Assembly (NCBI GenBank): GCA_965279285.1
Contig: OZ257147.1
Coordinates: 558,001 to 622,000, forward strand
Source of the DNA: G965279335 sp965279285
GTDB taxonomy: Bacteria; Pseudomonadota; Gammaproteobacteria; DSM-16500
DNA: 64,000 bases
Direction of reading: 5' to 3'
Shown one piece after another: positions 36,111-45,239 of this stretch. Positions within the stretch are counted from its first letter, which is position 1. The number at the start of each line of letters is the position of its first letter. A program made the translations under genes and the position numbers. The notes under the pieces were generated by a model. That model saw nothing but the letters and a program-made list of their open reading frames with translations, searched no databases and was not told the DNA's origin.

Positions 36111-36128
36111 TACAGTAGTCATACTGTA
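36111..36128. promoter_or_regulatory. Second copy of the TACAGTA dyad
   Basis: TACAGTA-GTCA-TACTGTA lies about 70 bp upstream of the broken paralogue and within a stretch alignable with the upstream region of the intact gene. It also lies just downstream of the GGDEF-EAL gene start-distal end. Confidence 0.45.
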
Positions 36129-36148
36129 ATTATTTATCTATCATTTTT

Positions 36149-38248
36149 TTATTGTGGAAATAGCCCCTGTTTTAACAATTTGCTAAAAAACTCGGCATCA
36201 ACCGGGGGGCTAAAATAATAACCTTGTATCATATTACAACCATGCGTATGCAGGAATTGTAGTTGTTCTTTTGTTTCGACACCTTCCGCGATAACGATCA
36301 CATTAATTTTTTTCGCTAAATCTATCGTATTTGCAACGATTGCTCGACTATCTTGGTTTGTTGCTAAATCGTGCACAAACGATTGGTCGATCTTTAGTTT
36401 ATCAATAGCAAATAATTTTAAATTACTTAAGCCTGAATAGCCAGTGCCAAAATCATCAATCGATAAATTAAAACCTAATGATTTTAGTTTTTTGAGGATG
36501 GGGATAGTTTCTTCTTGGAATGCTTCTGTTTCAGTTAGCTCAAGTTCAATAAAATGGGGATCTAAGTTTATTTCTGTGGAAATTTTTTGGATCGTTTCAA
36601 AAAAGTTTTTATGTTGTAATTGCTTAGCAGAAACATTGATTGCGATTTTTAAATTTTTATAACCGCTGTCATGCCACTGTTTGGTTTGTTGACAGGCGGT
36701 ATGAAAGACCCATTCACCTAGAGGAACAATAATGCCATTGGCTTCTGCGAGCGGGATAAAATCTTGTGGTGAAACAAAGCCGAGTGCGGGATTGTTCCAG
36801 CGAATTAAAGCTTCAGCACCGCAAATTTGTTTTGTTTGTTGGTCAACGAAGGGTTGGTAATGCAAAATAAATTCGCGGTTTTCGATGGCTTTATAGAGTT
36901 GGTTTTCAGTGACTAATTGTTTGTAAGTATGAGCGTTCATTTCAGTTTTATAAAAGCCTAAACTATTTCCACCTTGTTTTTTAGCTAATATCATTGCGGC
37001 ATCGGCATTCATTAATAATGATTTTACATCGGGCCCATCTTGTGGGTAGAGACTGACACCAATGCTAGCGGTTAATTTAATTGCTTGTTTTTCTATATAA
37101 ACTGGCTCATCGAGGATGGAAAAAAATCTTTTTAAGGCTTGATCGATTATTTCAGAATGAGTGAAAGGCTCAATTAAAATGACGAGCTCATCTTTGCGTG
37201 AAAGCGCAATGCTAAATTGCAGTGACGATGGTATGTTTTCTTGTGATTCTTTGAGTGAGCGTTCAAAGCGATTTGCAACGGCTTTAATCACTTGGTTACC
37301 TATTTGATGGCCGAGGCTGTCATTAATTTTTTCTATTTCATTGAGCGCAAGACAGGCGACAGCAAATTTATGTTGGTTTTTTCGCGCTAAATCGATGGAA
37401 TTTTGCGTGTATTCAAGCAGTAAACGTTGATTAGGTAAGTTAGTTAATAAGTCATGTGTGGCTTGAAACGTCACTAATTTGAGTGAGCTTTCTAATTCGA
37501 GCGTTCGTTCTTTTACCCGTTGTTCAAGGAACTTATTAGCGTCTTCTAATTTTTGACTAAGAATACTGTTTTCAAAATGAAGTTTAAAAAATTGTTTAAC
37601 AACGCGGTATCCAACATAACAAGCCATTAATGAAAATATAGATAAAATAATGGGGATGACAGTGAGTGATATATTTAAGTTTGGGTCATGCCCGGTTGTC
37701 ATTAATGAATATATTCCAGTGAAAAAACGCGAGCTGATATAGGGCAATAAAATAAAAATATTCGCTATAACGCAAGCGATATAATCTGTTATTGCTCCAA
37801 AACTAAAGCCAACAATACAGAGTTGCAACCAAGCAATAATATAAAGTTGATAGTGAGCATCATTGGATGTGTACAATACGCTAATTAATCCCCAAATTAA
37901 ACAGAGTAGCCCTATGCTTAAGTGATAGGCTCTTGATGCTTCGAGCCAACGTTGTGTTTGGTTAGGGGTTATGTGACGGTTTCTAAAGCCAATATAAACA
38001 TTAATTGTGTTGGCTATCATTAATAGGGCATACCAAGTTAACAGCACCGATAGGTCAACTTTGTTATAGAGTGCGAGTATGACAAAAAAACCAATAAAAA
38101 TACTGAGTATCCAGCCAATATTGATCATTTTAAGTTGGAATGCTCTGAGTTGTAGTTGAACTTTTTCTTCAACGGTAGCATTTTCCGTGGAGGTGAGTGT
38201 CACGGGGTCGCGGGCGGTTGCTGTATTTTTATTATCCAGCATGAGCAT
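36149..38248 (-). CDS. Membrane GGDEF-EAL protein, likely c-di-GMP phosphodiesterase
   Basis: This 699-residue protein has an N-terminal membrane sensor with about six helices (residues 40-225), a short coiled coil, a GGDEF domain (about 255-425) and an EAL domain (about 440-695). The GGDEF signature reads SRKDE (about 350), so cyclase activity is very unlikely. The EAL domain keeps EALIRW (about 476), DDFGTGYS and EGVET, the residues needed for metal binding and hydrolysis of c-di-GMP. The degenerate GGDEF may bind GTP and regulate. The start ATG 38248 has a weak GAG signal; ATG 38242 is possible. It diverges from the FadL gene. Confidence 0.92.
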   Translation of the reverse strand: MLMLDNKNTATARDPVTLTSTENATVEEKVQLQLRAFQLKMINIGWILSIFIGFFVILALYNKVDLSVLLTWYALLMIANTINVYIGFRNRHITPNQTQRWLEASRAYHLSIGLLCLIWGLISVLYTSNDAHYQLYIIAWLQLCIVGFSFGAITDYIACVIANIFILLPYISSRFFTGIYSLMTTGHDPNLNISLTVIPIILSIFSLMACYVGYRVVKQFFKLHFENSILSQKLEDANKFLEQRVKERTLELESSLKLVTFQATHDLLTNLPNQRLLLEYTQNSIDLARKNQHKFAVACLALNEIEKINDSLGHQIGNQVIKAVANRFERSLKESQENIPSSLQFSIALSRKDELVILIEPFTHSEIIDQALKRFFSILDEPVYIEKQAIKLTASIGVSLYPQDGPDVKSLLMNADAAMILAKKQGGNSLGFYKTEMNAHTYKQLVTENQLYKAIENREFILHYQPFVDQQTKQICGAEALIRWNNPALGFVSPQDFIPLAEANGIIVPLGEWVFHTACQQTKQWHDSGYKNLKIAINVSAKQLQHKNFFETIQKISTEINLDPHFIELELTETEAFQEETIPILKKLKSLGFNLSIDDFGTGYSGLSNLKLFAIDKLKIDQSFVHDLATNQDSRAIVANTIDLAKKINVIVIAEGVETKEQLQFLHTHGCNMIQGYYFSPPVDAEFFSKLLKQGLFPQ

Positions 38249-38289
38249 CTCAGTAATTTATAGGTGTCTTAATGAAATTTGTATTATAG

Positions 38290-38295
38290 TATAAT
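38290..38295 (+). promoter_or_regulatory. Possible -10 box of the FadL-type gene
   Basis: TATAAT lies about 30 bp before the ATG. No good -35 hexamer is visible at the right distance. Confidence 0.35.
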
Positions 38296-38325
38296 ATCAC
38301 ATAAATTGTTAAAAAGGATTTAAAC

Positions 38326-39585
38326 ATGGGTGTGATATATAAAGGTAAAGTTACTTTTTGTTCCTTTGTAGCTTTAGTCTTAAGTCTTGTCTCTATGCAA
38401 GTATTTGCTTCTGATTTTAGTTTACCTTTTGTGAGTGTGTCGGGTCTTGGTAATGCTTATTCTGGTTGGGCAGCTGAAGCTTATGATGCAAGTACCACAA
38501 CGACCAATCCCGCTGGTTTAGTTCGAATTACCAATCCACAATTAATACTGGCTGCTGTTGATGTCACAGGCCATACACAGTTTGAAGGAACAGCGACAAC
38601 TCCTTTTACATCACAAACAGGTAGTGGAACAGGTACCGCAGGAGGACTTGCGCCGTTATTTTATTTAGCGATACCGTTGACTAAAAATGTCGTATTTGGT
38701 TTTGGTGTCAATGCGCCGTTTGGATTAGGGACTAATTATCCTAACGATTCTATTATGCGTTATGCTGCTACTCGTAGTCAGATTGTGGATGTTGATTTTA
38801 GTCCTAGTTTGGGTTTGAAATTAAATGAGCAACTTTCAGTGGGTCTTGGTGCTGATTTTCAAAGATTAACAGTGACCTTAAATAATATGTATGGCCCACC
38901 GCTTGCAATACCTGATGTTGCTGGGCAAAATCATTTAACCGTTTGGGGTTATGGTTGGCATGGCGGCGTATTATATCAAATTATGCCGACATTTCGCGTT
39001 GGCTTAAGTTATAATTCGCAAACTATGTTTCATCTCACGGGCGATAGTGAAGTCTTTGGTCCAACAGGCGAGTTGAGAACAACGAATCAAAAAGCGAATA
39101 CACCCTTACCCGCAAGAGCGCAATTAAGTATTTATCGTGATATCACTCCGCGTTGGTCGTTAATGGCTTCTTTATTTTATGATCGATGGAGTGCATTAAA
39201 TCAAATAGTATTAAAAAATACGATGACTCCTTTTGGTACCACAACACCTGTGACGATTCCGTTGCAATATCATGACACGTTTGATTATGCTGTGGGCGCA
39301 AATTTTAAGGCAACTGAAAAATGGTTATTACGTGCGGGCGTACAGTATTTTAATACGCCGTCAAATAATCGTAATCGCTCTGTCGCTGATCCTGTTGCGC
39401 AGATGTTGTTAGTAGGAATTGGCGCGCATTATCAACATAGTTCGCGTTTGGGTGTTGATATTGGTTATGCGCATGATTTTTTTCGACAAGCTGCAATTAA
39501 TTTTGTGACACCGATTGCTACGTTAATTGGTCATTCAACAATGGGCACGAATATATATGGTTTGCAGGCCACGTTTAATTTGTGA
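38326..39585 (+). CDS. FadL/OmpP1/TodX-family outer membrane transporter
   Basis: This 419-residue protein begins with a signal peptide (about residues 1-28; hydrophobic core, then VFA before SDF). The N-terminal hatch motif TTNPAGL and alternating beta-strands throughout fit the 14-stranded FadL barrel that takes up long-chain fatty acids or other hydrophobic compounds across the outer membrane. The C-terminus ends in aromatic/hydrophobic TFNL, as expected for barrel assembly. AAGGA lies eight bases before the ATG. The gene is followed by a nested repeat element and then the aconitase gene. Confidence 0.93.
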   Translation: MGVIYKGKVTFCSFVALVLSLVSMQVFASDFSLPFVSVSGLGNAYSGWAAEAYDASTTTTNPAGLVRITNPQLILAAVDVTGHTQFEGTATTPFTSQTGSGTGTAGGLAPLFYLAIPLTKNVVFGFGVNAPFGLGTNYPNDSIMRYAATRSQIVDVDFSPSLGLKLNEQLSVGLGADFQRLTVTLNNMYGPPLAIPDVAGQNHLTVWGYGWHGGVLYQIMPTFRVGLSYNSQTMFHLTGDSEVFGPTGELRTTNQKANTPLPARAQLSIYRDITPRWSLMASLFYDRWSALNQIVLKNTMTPFGTTTPVTIPLQYHDTFDYAVGANFKATEKWLLRAGVQYFNTPSNNRNRSVADPVAQMLLVGIGAHYQHSSRLGVDIGYAHDFFRQAAINFVTPIATLIGHSTMGTNIYGLQATFNL

Positions 39586-39598
39586 GGAATATCCCAAC

Positions 39599-39793
39599 GT
39601 CCCGCGGCTTGTCCGGCGTTGTTGCATAAATCAGCCTCGTCGTTGCGAGGAGCGTTTTTTGCGACGAAGCAATCCATTTTTTAAACAAGCTCTAGCAGAA
39701 TAGCCTAAAAGCTGGATTGCTTCGCCTGCAAAAAGCGCAGGCTCGCAACGACGAATGTAATTTATGCAACAACGCCGACTTGTCCGCGGGATC
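39599..39793. repeat. GTCCCGCGG-type REP split by an inserted element
   Basis: The left half (GTCCCGCGGCTTGTCC) and right half (CTTGTCCGCGGGATCCAG) together make the palindrome seen intact at 48746. They are separated by the 162-bp element at 39615-39776. Confidence 0.85.
39615..39776. mobile_element. 162-bp MITE-like element with 9-bp target duplication
   Basis: Terminal inverted repeats GGCGTTGTTGCATAAAT and ATTTATGCAACAACGCC bound the element. It is flanked by GGCTTGTCC (39606-39614) and GACTTGTCC (39777-39785), an 8/9 identical duplication of the host palindrome. Inner inverted segments (CGTCGTTGCGAG / CTCGCAACGACG, and GAAGCAATCCA / TGGATTGCTTC) make it one long hairpin. It has no coding capacity. 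Confidence 0.85.
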
Positions 39794-39818
39794 CAGCCAT
39801 AAAAAACAGAGGTGTTAA

Positions 39819-42641
39819 ATGAAAAAAAAAGACCTAGTCGATGAAACCTCAGAAGAATCTTTTCCCGCAAGTGACGCGCCGTCATGGGCAACACCGGACG
39901 ATAAAAACACCATACAATCAGGCGCAACAGAATATTCAAATTTATCAGCTCAGCATAATGATACCTGCCTTTCTTTAGACTCATTTAAAACGCGCAAAAT
40001 ATTAAATGTCAATGGAATCAATTATCATTATTTTAATTTACACGCAGCAGAAACAGCCGGTTTAAATAATTTATCGCAACTACCTTTTACATTAAAAATT
40101 TTATTAGAAAATTTATTACGTAACGAAGATGGCCATACCGTCACTGCAGATGATATTAAAGCGGTCGTCGAATGGTTAGTCCACCAATCATCACATCGAG
40201 AAATTGCTTATCGCCCTGCGCGAGTTTTAATGCAAGATTTTACCGGTGTTCCTGCAGTTGTTGATTTAGCAGCGATGCGTGATGCCATAAAAAAAATGGG
40301 TGGTGACCCAGAAAAAATTAATCCGCTTTCGCCAGTTGATTTGGTCATTGATCATTCTATTCAGGTGGATGAGACTATTGTAAAAGATGCTTTCATCATT
40401 AATGCAAAAATGGAAATGGAACGTAATCATGAACGCTATGAATTTTTACGTTGGGGACAAAAAGCATTTAAAAATTTTCGTGTTGTCCCACCCGATACCG
40501 GCATTTGTCATCAAGTTAATTTAGAATATTTAGCTACAACAGTTTGGACACAAGACATTCATGGAAAAAAATATGCTTATCCTGATACCTTGGTTGGTAC
40601 TGACAGCCATACGACAATGATTAATGGTTTAGGTGTTTTGGGTTGGGGCGTGGGTGGAATTGAAGCGGAAGCAGCGATGTTAGGTCAGCCTATTTCAATG
40701 ATGATTCCCGAAGTAATCGGGGTTAAATTACTAGGAAAATTAAATGAAGGTATTACTGCAACAGATTTAGTTTTAATGATTACGCATGTTTTGCGAAAAA
40801 AAGGTGTAGTCGGAAAATTTGTTGAATTTTTTGGTCCAGGATTAAGTGAGTTATCGTTAGCGGATCGAGCAACCATAGCGAATATGGCGCCGGAGTATGG
40901 TGCAACCTGTGGTTTTTCGCCGATTGATCAAGTGACGATTGATTATTTACGCTTGACTGGACGTGATGAACAAACAATTGCTTTAGTTGAAGCGTACGCT
41001 AAAACACAAGGATTATGGCATGATGCCAAGATGGCGGATCCCATTTTTACGGATGTGTTAGAATTAGATTTATCCACGATTACACCGAGTCTTGCAGGTC
41101 CAAAACGCCCGCAAGATCAAGTTGAATTACCTCAGCTTGTTCGTGCATTTGATCAACTCTTAATGGAAAATAAACGCGAGCAAGAAAAAATAACAGCATT
41201 TAAAACCGATACGGATTTTTCCTTGCATCATGGCGATGTTGTTATCGCCGCCATTACCAGTTGTACTAATACATCCAATCCCAGTGTGTTAGTTGCAGCT
41301 GGTTTATTAGCAAAAAAAGCGGTTGAAAAAGGCTTAAAACGCAAGCCTTGGGTTAAAACATCATTTGCACCGGGCTCACAAGTCGTAACGCGTTATTTAG
41401 AAAAAGCGAATTTGCAAAAATATTTAGATGAATTAGGTTTTGGTTTAGTTGGCTATGGTTGTACAACCTGTATTGGTAATTCAGGACCGTTATCGGATGC
41501 TGTGACTAAAACAATAATGCAAAATGATCTTATTGTTTCTGCTGTGTTATCAGGTAATCGAAATTTTGAAGGACGTATTCATCCTTTAGTGAAAGCAAAT
41601 TGGTTGGCCTCTCCGCCCTTGGTCGTTGCTTTTGCATTAGCAGGTACAAGTAATCTTGATTTAACAAAAGATCCCTTAGGAAAAGATCAACAAGGATCGC
41701 CGGTTTATTTAAAAGATTTATGGCCGAGTACCAAAGAAATCACGCAAGCAATGCAACACATTACGAGCGATATGTTTCGTAAAACCTATGCTGATGTATT
41801 TACCGGCACGGCAGAATGGCGTGCTATGAAAATTCCAGAATCAAAAACCTATCATTGGCAAACAGATTCAACATACATTCAACATCCACCCTTTTTTGAT
41901 AATATGAAAGTGACGCCGGATCCTATTAAAGATATTAAAAATGCGAGAATTTTAGCATTATTAGGTGATAGCATTACTACGGATCATATTTCACCTGCGG
42001 GCTCTATTAAAGCTAACAGCCCAGCAGGAATTTATTTATTATCGCAAGGCATTGCGGAAAAAGATTTTAATTCCTTAGGCGCACGGCGTGGCAATCATGA
42101 AGTGATGATGCGAGGTACGTTTGCCAATATTCGTATTCATAATGAAATGGTTCCGGGTGTTGAGGGTGGTTTTACTAAACATATTCCTAGCGATAAAATA
42201 TTACCTATTTTTGATGCCGCCATGTTGTATCAGCAAGAAAACCAGCCATTAATTGTGATTGCCGGCAAAGAATACGGTACAGGCTCATCACGCGATTGGG
42301 CAGCAAAAGGGCCAAAATTATTAGGAGTTACTGCTGTTATTGCGGAAAGTTTTGAGCGTATTCATCGTTCGAATTTAGTGGGCATGGGTATTTTACCATT
42401 AGAATTCCCCGCCGATTTAAATCGTAAGCAATTGAAATTAACTGGCACAGAAAAAATTGATATTGTCGGTTTAAATGCAGATTTAAAGCCACGCATGACA
42501 GTAAAAGGGTTAATTCATCGTCAGGATGGGACAGTGACAGAGATTAATTTATTAGTGCGTATCGATACATTGAATGAGTTAGATTATTTTAAGCACGGTG
42601 GAATTTTACATTATATGATTAGAAATATTGCTAATGTTTGA
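39819..42641 (+). CDS. acnA: Aconitate hydratase A with N-terminal extension
   Basis: This 940-residue enzyme isomerises citrate to isocitrate in the TCA cycle. The [4Fe-4S] ligands are Cys482 (TSCTNTSNP) and Cys548/Cys551 (GCTTCIGNSG). The swivel domain carries GSSRDWAAKGP, and the substrate-site DSHTTMINGLG is present. The family is usually about 890 residues. The extra 50 or so at the N-terminus begin with a VDETSEESFPASDAPSW motif known from small stand-alone proteins, followed by a linker. ATG 39819 has GAGGTG at about seven bases, so the extension is probably translated. Two in-frame copies of a 21-bp repeat begin at its stop codon. Confidence 0.95.
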   Translation: MKKKDLVDETSEESFPASDAPSWATPDDKNTIQSGATEYSNLSAQHNDTCLSLDSFKTRKILNVNGINYHYFNLHAAETAGLNNLSQLPFTLKILLENLLRNEDGHTVTADDIKAVVEWLVHQSSHREIAYRPARVLMQDFTGVPAVVDLAAMRDAIKKMGGDPEKINPLSPVDLVIDHSIQVDETIVKDAFIINAKMEMERNHERYEFLRWGQKAFKNFRVVPPDTGICHQVNLEYLATTVWTQDIHGKKYAYPDTLVGTDSHTTMINGLGVLGWGVGGIEAEAAMLGQPISMMIPEVIGVKLLGKLNEGITATDLVLMITHVLRKKGVVGKFVEFFGPGLSELSLADRATIANMAPEYGATCGFSPIDQVTIDYLRLTGRDEQTIALVEAYAKTQGLWHDAKMADPIFTDVLELDLSTITPSLAGPKRPQDQVELPQLVRAFDQLLMENKREQEKITAFKTDTDFSLHHGDVVIAAITSCTNTSNPSVLVAAGLLAKKAVEKGLKRKPWVKTSFAPGSQVVTRYLEKANLQKYLDELGFGLVGYGCTTCIGNSGPLSDAVTKTIMQNDLIVSAVLSGNRNFEGRIHPLVKANWLASPPLVVAFALAGTSNLDLTKDPLGKDQQGSPVYLKDLWPSTKEITQAMQHITSDMFRKTYADVFTGTAEWRAMKIPESKTYHWQTDSTYIQHPPFFDNMKVTPDPIKDIKNARILALLGDSITTDHISPAGSIKANSPAGIYLLSQGIAEKDFNSLGARRGNHEVMMRGTFANIRIHNEMVPGVEGGFTKHIPSDKILPIFDAAMLYQQENQPLIVIAGKEYGTGSSRDWAAKGPKLLGVTAVIAESFERIHRSNLVGMGILPLEFPADLNRKQLKLTGTEKIDIVGLNADLKPRMTVKGLIHRQDGTVTEINLLVRIDTLNELDYFKHGGILHYMIRNIANV

Positions 42642-42770
42642 TTGCCGATTGCTGGTGTTTGATTACCGATCGCGGGTATTTGATTACCGAGCCGCGACCG
42701 TCAGGGAGCGTTACGATAGCATTAGATTAGTAGCTTTGCTGGAGTGATCGCTCCCTAACGGTCGCGGCTC
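42636..42770. repeat. Three 21-bp tandem repeats running into a REP palindrome
   Basis: Units beginning G/ATTTGATTRCCGA start at 42636, 42657 and 42678. The first includes the acnA stop codon. The third merges with a GAGCCGCGACCGTCAGGGAG palindrome whose inverse ends at 42770. A degenerate GTCCCGCGG-type sequence follows up to about 42811. Confidence 0.75.
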
Positions 42771-42837
42771 AGATCAAAAAGCTCCCACAGACAAGCCGTG
42801 GGACGTTAACAACGCACCCTAATTTAAGGAGCAAGCC

Positions 42838-44994
42838 GTGTTTGATGCTGACCGCCCCATTCAAAAAAGTACTCAAGATCGTTTAGGTAGGACAACGTTC
42901 GCAAAATATCTTGCCCGCAGTATTCTTGATAATCAAAGTACAGAAAGTCTGGTAGTGGGTTTATACGGTGGTTGGGGTAGTGGTAAAACATCCGTGATTA
43001 ACCTCATGTTAGAAGAATTAAATGTTGCTGCAAGCAATATGTTTGATGATGAAAAACCTATTATATTAAACTTTAGTCCTTGGAGTTACTCAGGCCAAAA
43101 CCAGCTAATTTATGCCTTTTTTCGTCGATTATCAGCAACACTGCGCCAAGCTCAAAATCTTAAAAATGCAGAAAAAATTATTCAACTATTAGAGTTATAT
43201 GTTTCCTATTTCACTCAAAAGCCTATTCCGCGTGTGTTACAAGCCAAAAAATCGTGGCTAAAAAAATTATTTAATCATAAAAATAACGAATATGCCTGGG
43301 AGTCGGGTCGTGATTTGACGCAAGTGAAAGCTGAGCTCAATGAGTTACTTGCGCAGCAAAAACATAAAATTATTATTATCATTGATAATGTTTCACGGAT
43401 TGATAATGCGGAAATAAAACAAATTTTTCAAATAGTAAAATCCATGGGTGATTATGTTAACACCGCGTATTTATTAGCGCTGGATAAAGAGCATATTAGT
43501 CATTTAATTGGTATGGGTAATGAAGAATATTTAGAAAAAATCATTCAATTACCCTTTGTTATTCCCGCGATTGCAAAACAAGATTTAGAAAATATTTTGT
43601 TTGATCGCTTAAATAAAGTTATTGAGCTTGTCCCAGAGGGTGCGTGGGATAGTGAGTATTGGGCTGACGTTTATTATCCTACGTTAAAATTTTTCTTTGA
43701 AAATTGCCGGGATATTACGCGTTATATTAACACTTTAAGTTTTAGTTATCCGCGAATAAAAGACATTGTAAATCCCGTTGATTTTTTTTCTTTAATCGCA
43801 CTTCAGGTTTTTGAGCCCCATGTTTTTGATGGTATTCGGGACAATAAAGATTTGTTTACCGATTTACTGAATAATGTTTATCATTTAGATAAAGAAAAGT
43901 TAAGTGAGGATAAGTTACGGTTTGAAGAAATTTTAAATCGCGCTGAACATTTCGCCCATTCCCGATTAAAAATTTTATTGAGCCGTTTATTTCCTCGGTT
44001 ACAGTATCTACATAAAGATGACGCTGAAATGTATCATGCTGAGAGTGCTGCGCGAAAAAATAAACGTGTTTGTAGTTCAGATTTGTTTGATATTTATTTT
44101 CGTTTTTCGATGCCAACGGGTTTTATTCCTGATTCAGAAATGGAAGCATTATTAACCGCAACCAATAATGAGGAAACGTTTACCCAAGCCTTGTTACGTT
44201 TAAATCAAGATGAAAGAATCACAAAATTCCTGGATTTATTAGATGGTATTGCAGCAACAAAAATTCAATCATCGTCTATAGCGAATGTTGTGGGTGCATT
44301 ATTAGAGAGTGGTGATTTGTTCCCAGAGGGTCAAACAACCGCCGTCAGTTTTAATACGCCGATGCGTATTCATCGGATTTGTTATCAATTAGTGCGTCGA
44401 TTAAATTCATCAGAACAACGTTTTGCTGTTTATAAAGCAGCAATTAAACAAGCAAGAAATAGTTTGTATATTTTAGTTCATGAATTATTGGAGTTAGGTA
44501 AGCAGCATAATGAAATAGACAATTCCTTTTTGCCCGCGGAACATCGAGTGATTAATGCCGAGCAACTTATTATTTTACAAAAACTCGTTGCGGCAAAAAT
44601 AGCAGAATTAGCCGCAGTTGATCGACTTTCCGAGCATCCTAAATTATTACCACTGTTATTTGCTTGGAAAAATTGGGGGAATAAAGAAGACTGTATTGCC
44701 TATGTCATAGCAATGACAAAGGAAGATAGAGGATTGATCGCGTTTCTTTGTGCTGTGTTAAAAGAGCCTATTGATGAAGCGATGTCGAAGTTAGAAAAAA
44801 ATGCTGCTTGGGAAAATTCCTTAAAAAATATTGAAGCGTTTGTTTCCACGCAGTTGATTGAGCCGCATGCGAAAGAATTATTTGAAGATTTATATTTTGA
44901 AAAATTACGGGAGCGAGAGCAATTGGCTTTGTTGATATTTTTGGATTTGATTCATGCGGAGACCACAAAAATAATACCTAAGACGTCGGGGTAG
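42838..44994 (+). CDS. KAP-family P-loop NTPase
   Basis: This 718-residue protein has a Walker A GGWGSGKTS (about residues 44-52) and a Walker B IIIIIDNVSRI (about 179-189) in which the usual DDIDR is DNVSR. The early motif FSPWSYSGQNQL is typical of KAP NTPases. No membrane helices are inserted, unlike many family members. The C-terminal 350 residues are helical and unassigned. KAP proteins occur in phage-defence islands and as membrane-associated signalling NTPases; the context here does not decide. The start is GTG 42838 with AAGGAG six bases upstream; no ATG serves better. Confidence 0.88.
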   Translation: MFDADRPIQKSTQDRLGRTTFAKYLARSILDNQSTESLVVGLYGGWGSGKTSVINLMLEELNVAASNMFDDEKPIILNFSPWSYSGQNQLIYAFFRRLSATLRQAQNLKNAEKIIQLLELYVSYFTQKPIPRVLQAKKSWLKKLFNHKNNEYAWESGRDLTQVKAELNELLAQQKHKIIIIIDNVSRIDNAEIKQIFQIVKSMGDYVNTAYLLALDKEHISHLIGMGNEEYLEKIIQLPFVIPAIAKQDLENILFDRLNKVIELVPEGAWDSEYWADVYYPTLKFFFENCRDITRYINTLSFSYPRIKDIVNPVDFFSLIALQVFEPHVFDGIRDNKDLFTDLLNNVYHLDKEKLSEDKLRFEEILNRAEHFAHSRLKILLSRLFPRLQYLHKDDAEMYHAESAARKNKRVCSSDLFDIYFRFSMPTGFIPDSEMEALLTATNNEETFTQALLRLNQDERITKFLDLLDGIAATKIQSSSIANVVGALLESGDLFPEGQTTAVSFNTPMRIHRICYQLVRRLNSSEQRFAVYKAAIKQARNSLYILVHELLELGKQHNEIDNSFLPAEHRVINAEQLIILQKLVAAKIAELAAVDRLSEHPKLLPLLFAWKNWGNKEDCIAYVIAMTKEDRGLIAFLCAVLKEPIDEAMSKLEKNAAWENSLKNIEAFVSTQLIEPHAKELFEDLYFEKLREREQLALLIFLDLIHAETTKIIPKTSG

Positions 44995-45012
44995 GTTGTT
45001 GTTGGCGTTGTG

Positions 45013-45120
45013 TGGTCGGTCGGCACGCTGCGCTTTGCCCACCCTACATTTTTATAATTAATTTTGTGTTTTAAGTAGGGTGGGCAAAGCGCAGCGTGCC
45101 CACCATTTATCAACTATTGG
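45013..45120. repeat. Paired GTGGGCA REP arms, inward-facing
   Basis: Two hairpin arms (about 45019-45047 and 45075-45104) face each other around an AT-rich centre. The outer ends are degraded (CAACTATTGGTTA on the right). Confidence 0.8.
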
Positions 45121-45194
45121 TTATTTTCCGCAATATCTGATTAAAATAAGCACAAGCCCCGCAATTATTTAATAAAACTTTAAGCATTTTCAAG

Positions 45195-45200
45195 TATAAT
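45195..45200 (+). promoter_or_regulatory. Probable -10 box of the ankyrin-protein gene
   Basis: TATAAT lies 40 bp before the ATG at 45240. No strong -35 box is seen. Confidence 0.4.
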
Positions 45201-45239
45201 CGCCGCATATAATAATCTTATAAAGCCTAGGAATATCTA

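Noticed and set aside
35677..36128. LexA-type SOS boxes at the two dyads
   Set aside because: The half-sites read ACAGT-N6-ACTGT, the reverse arrangement of the CTGT-N8-ACAG LexA box.
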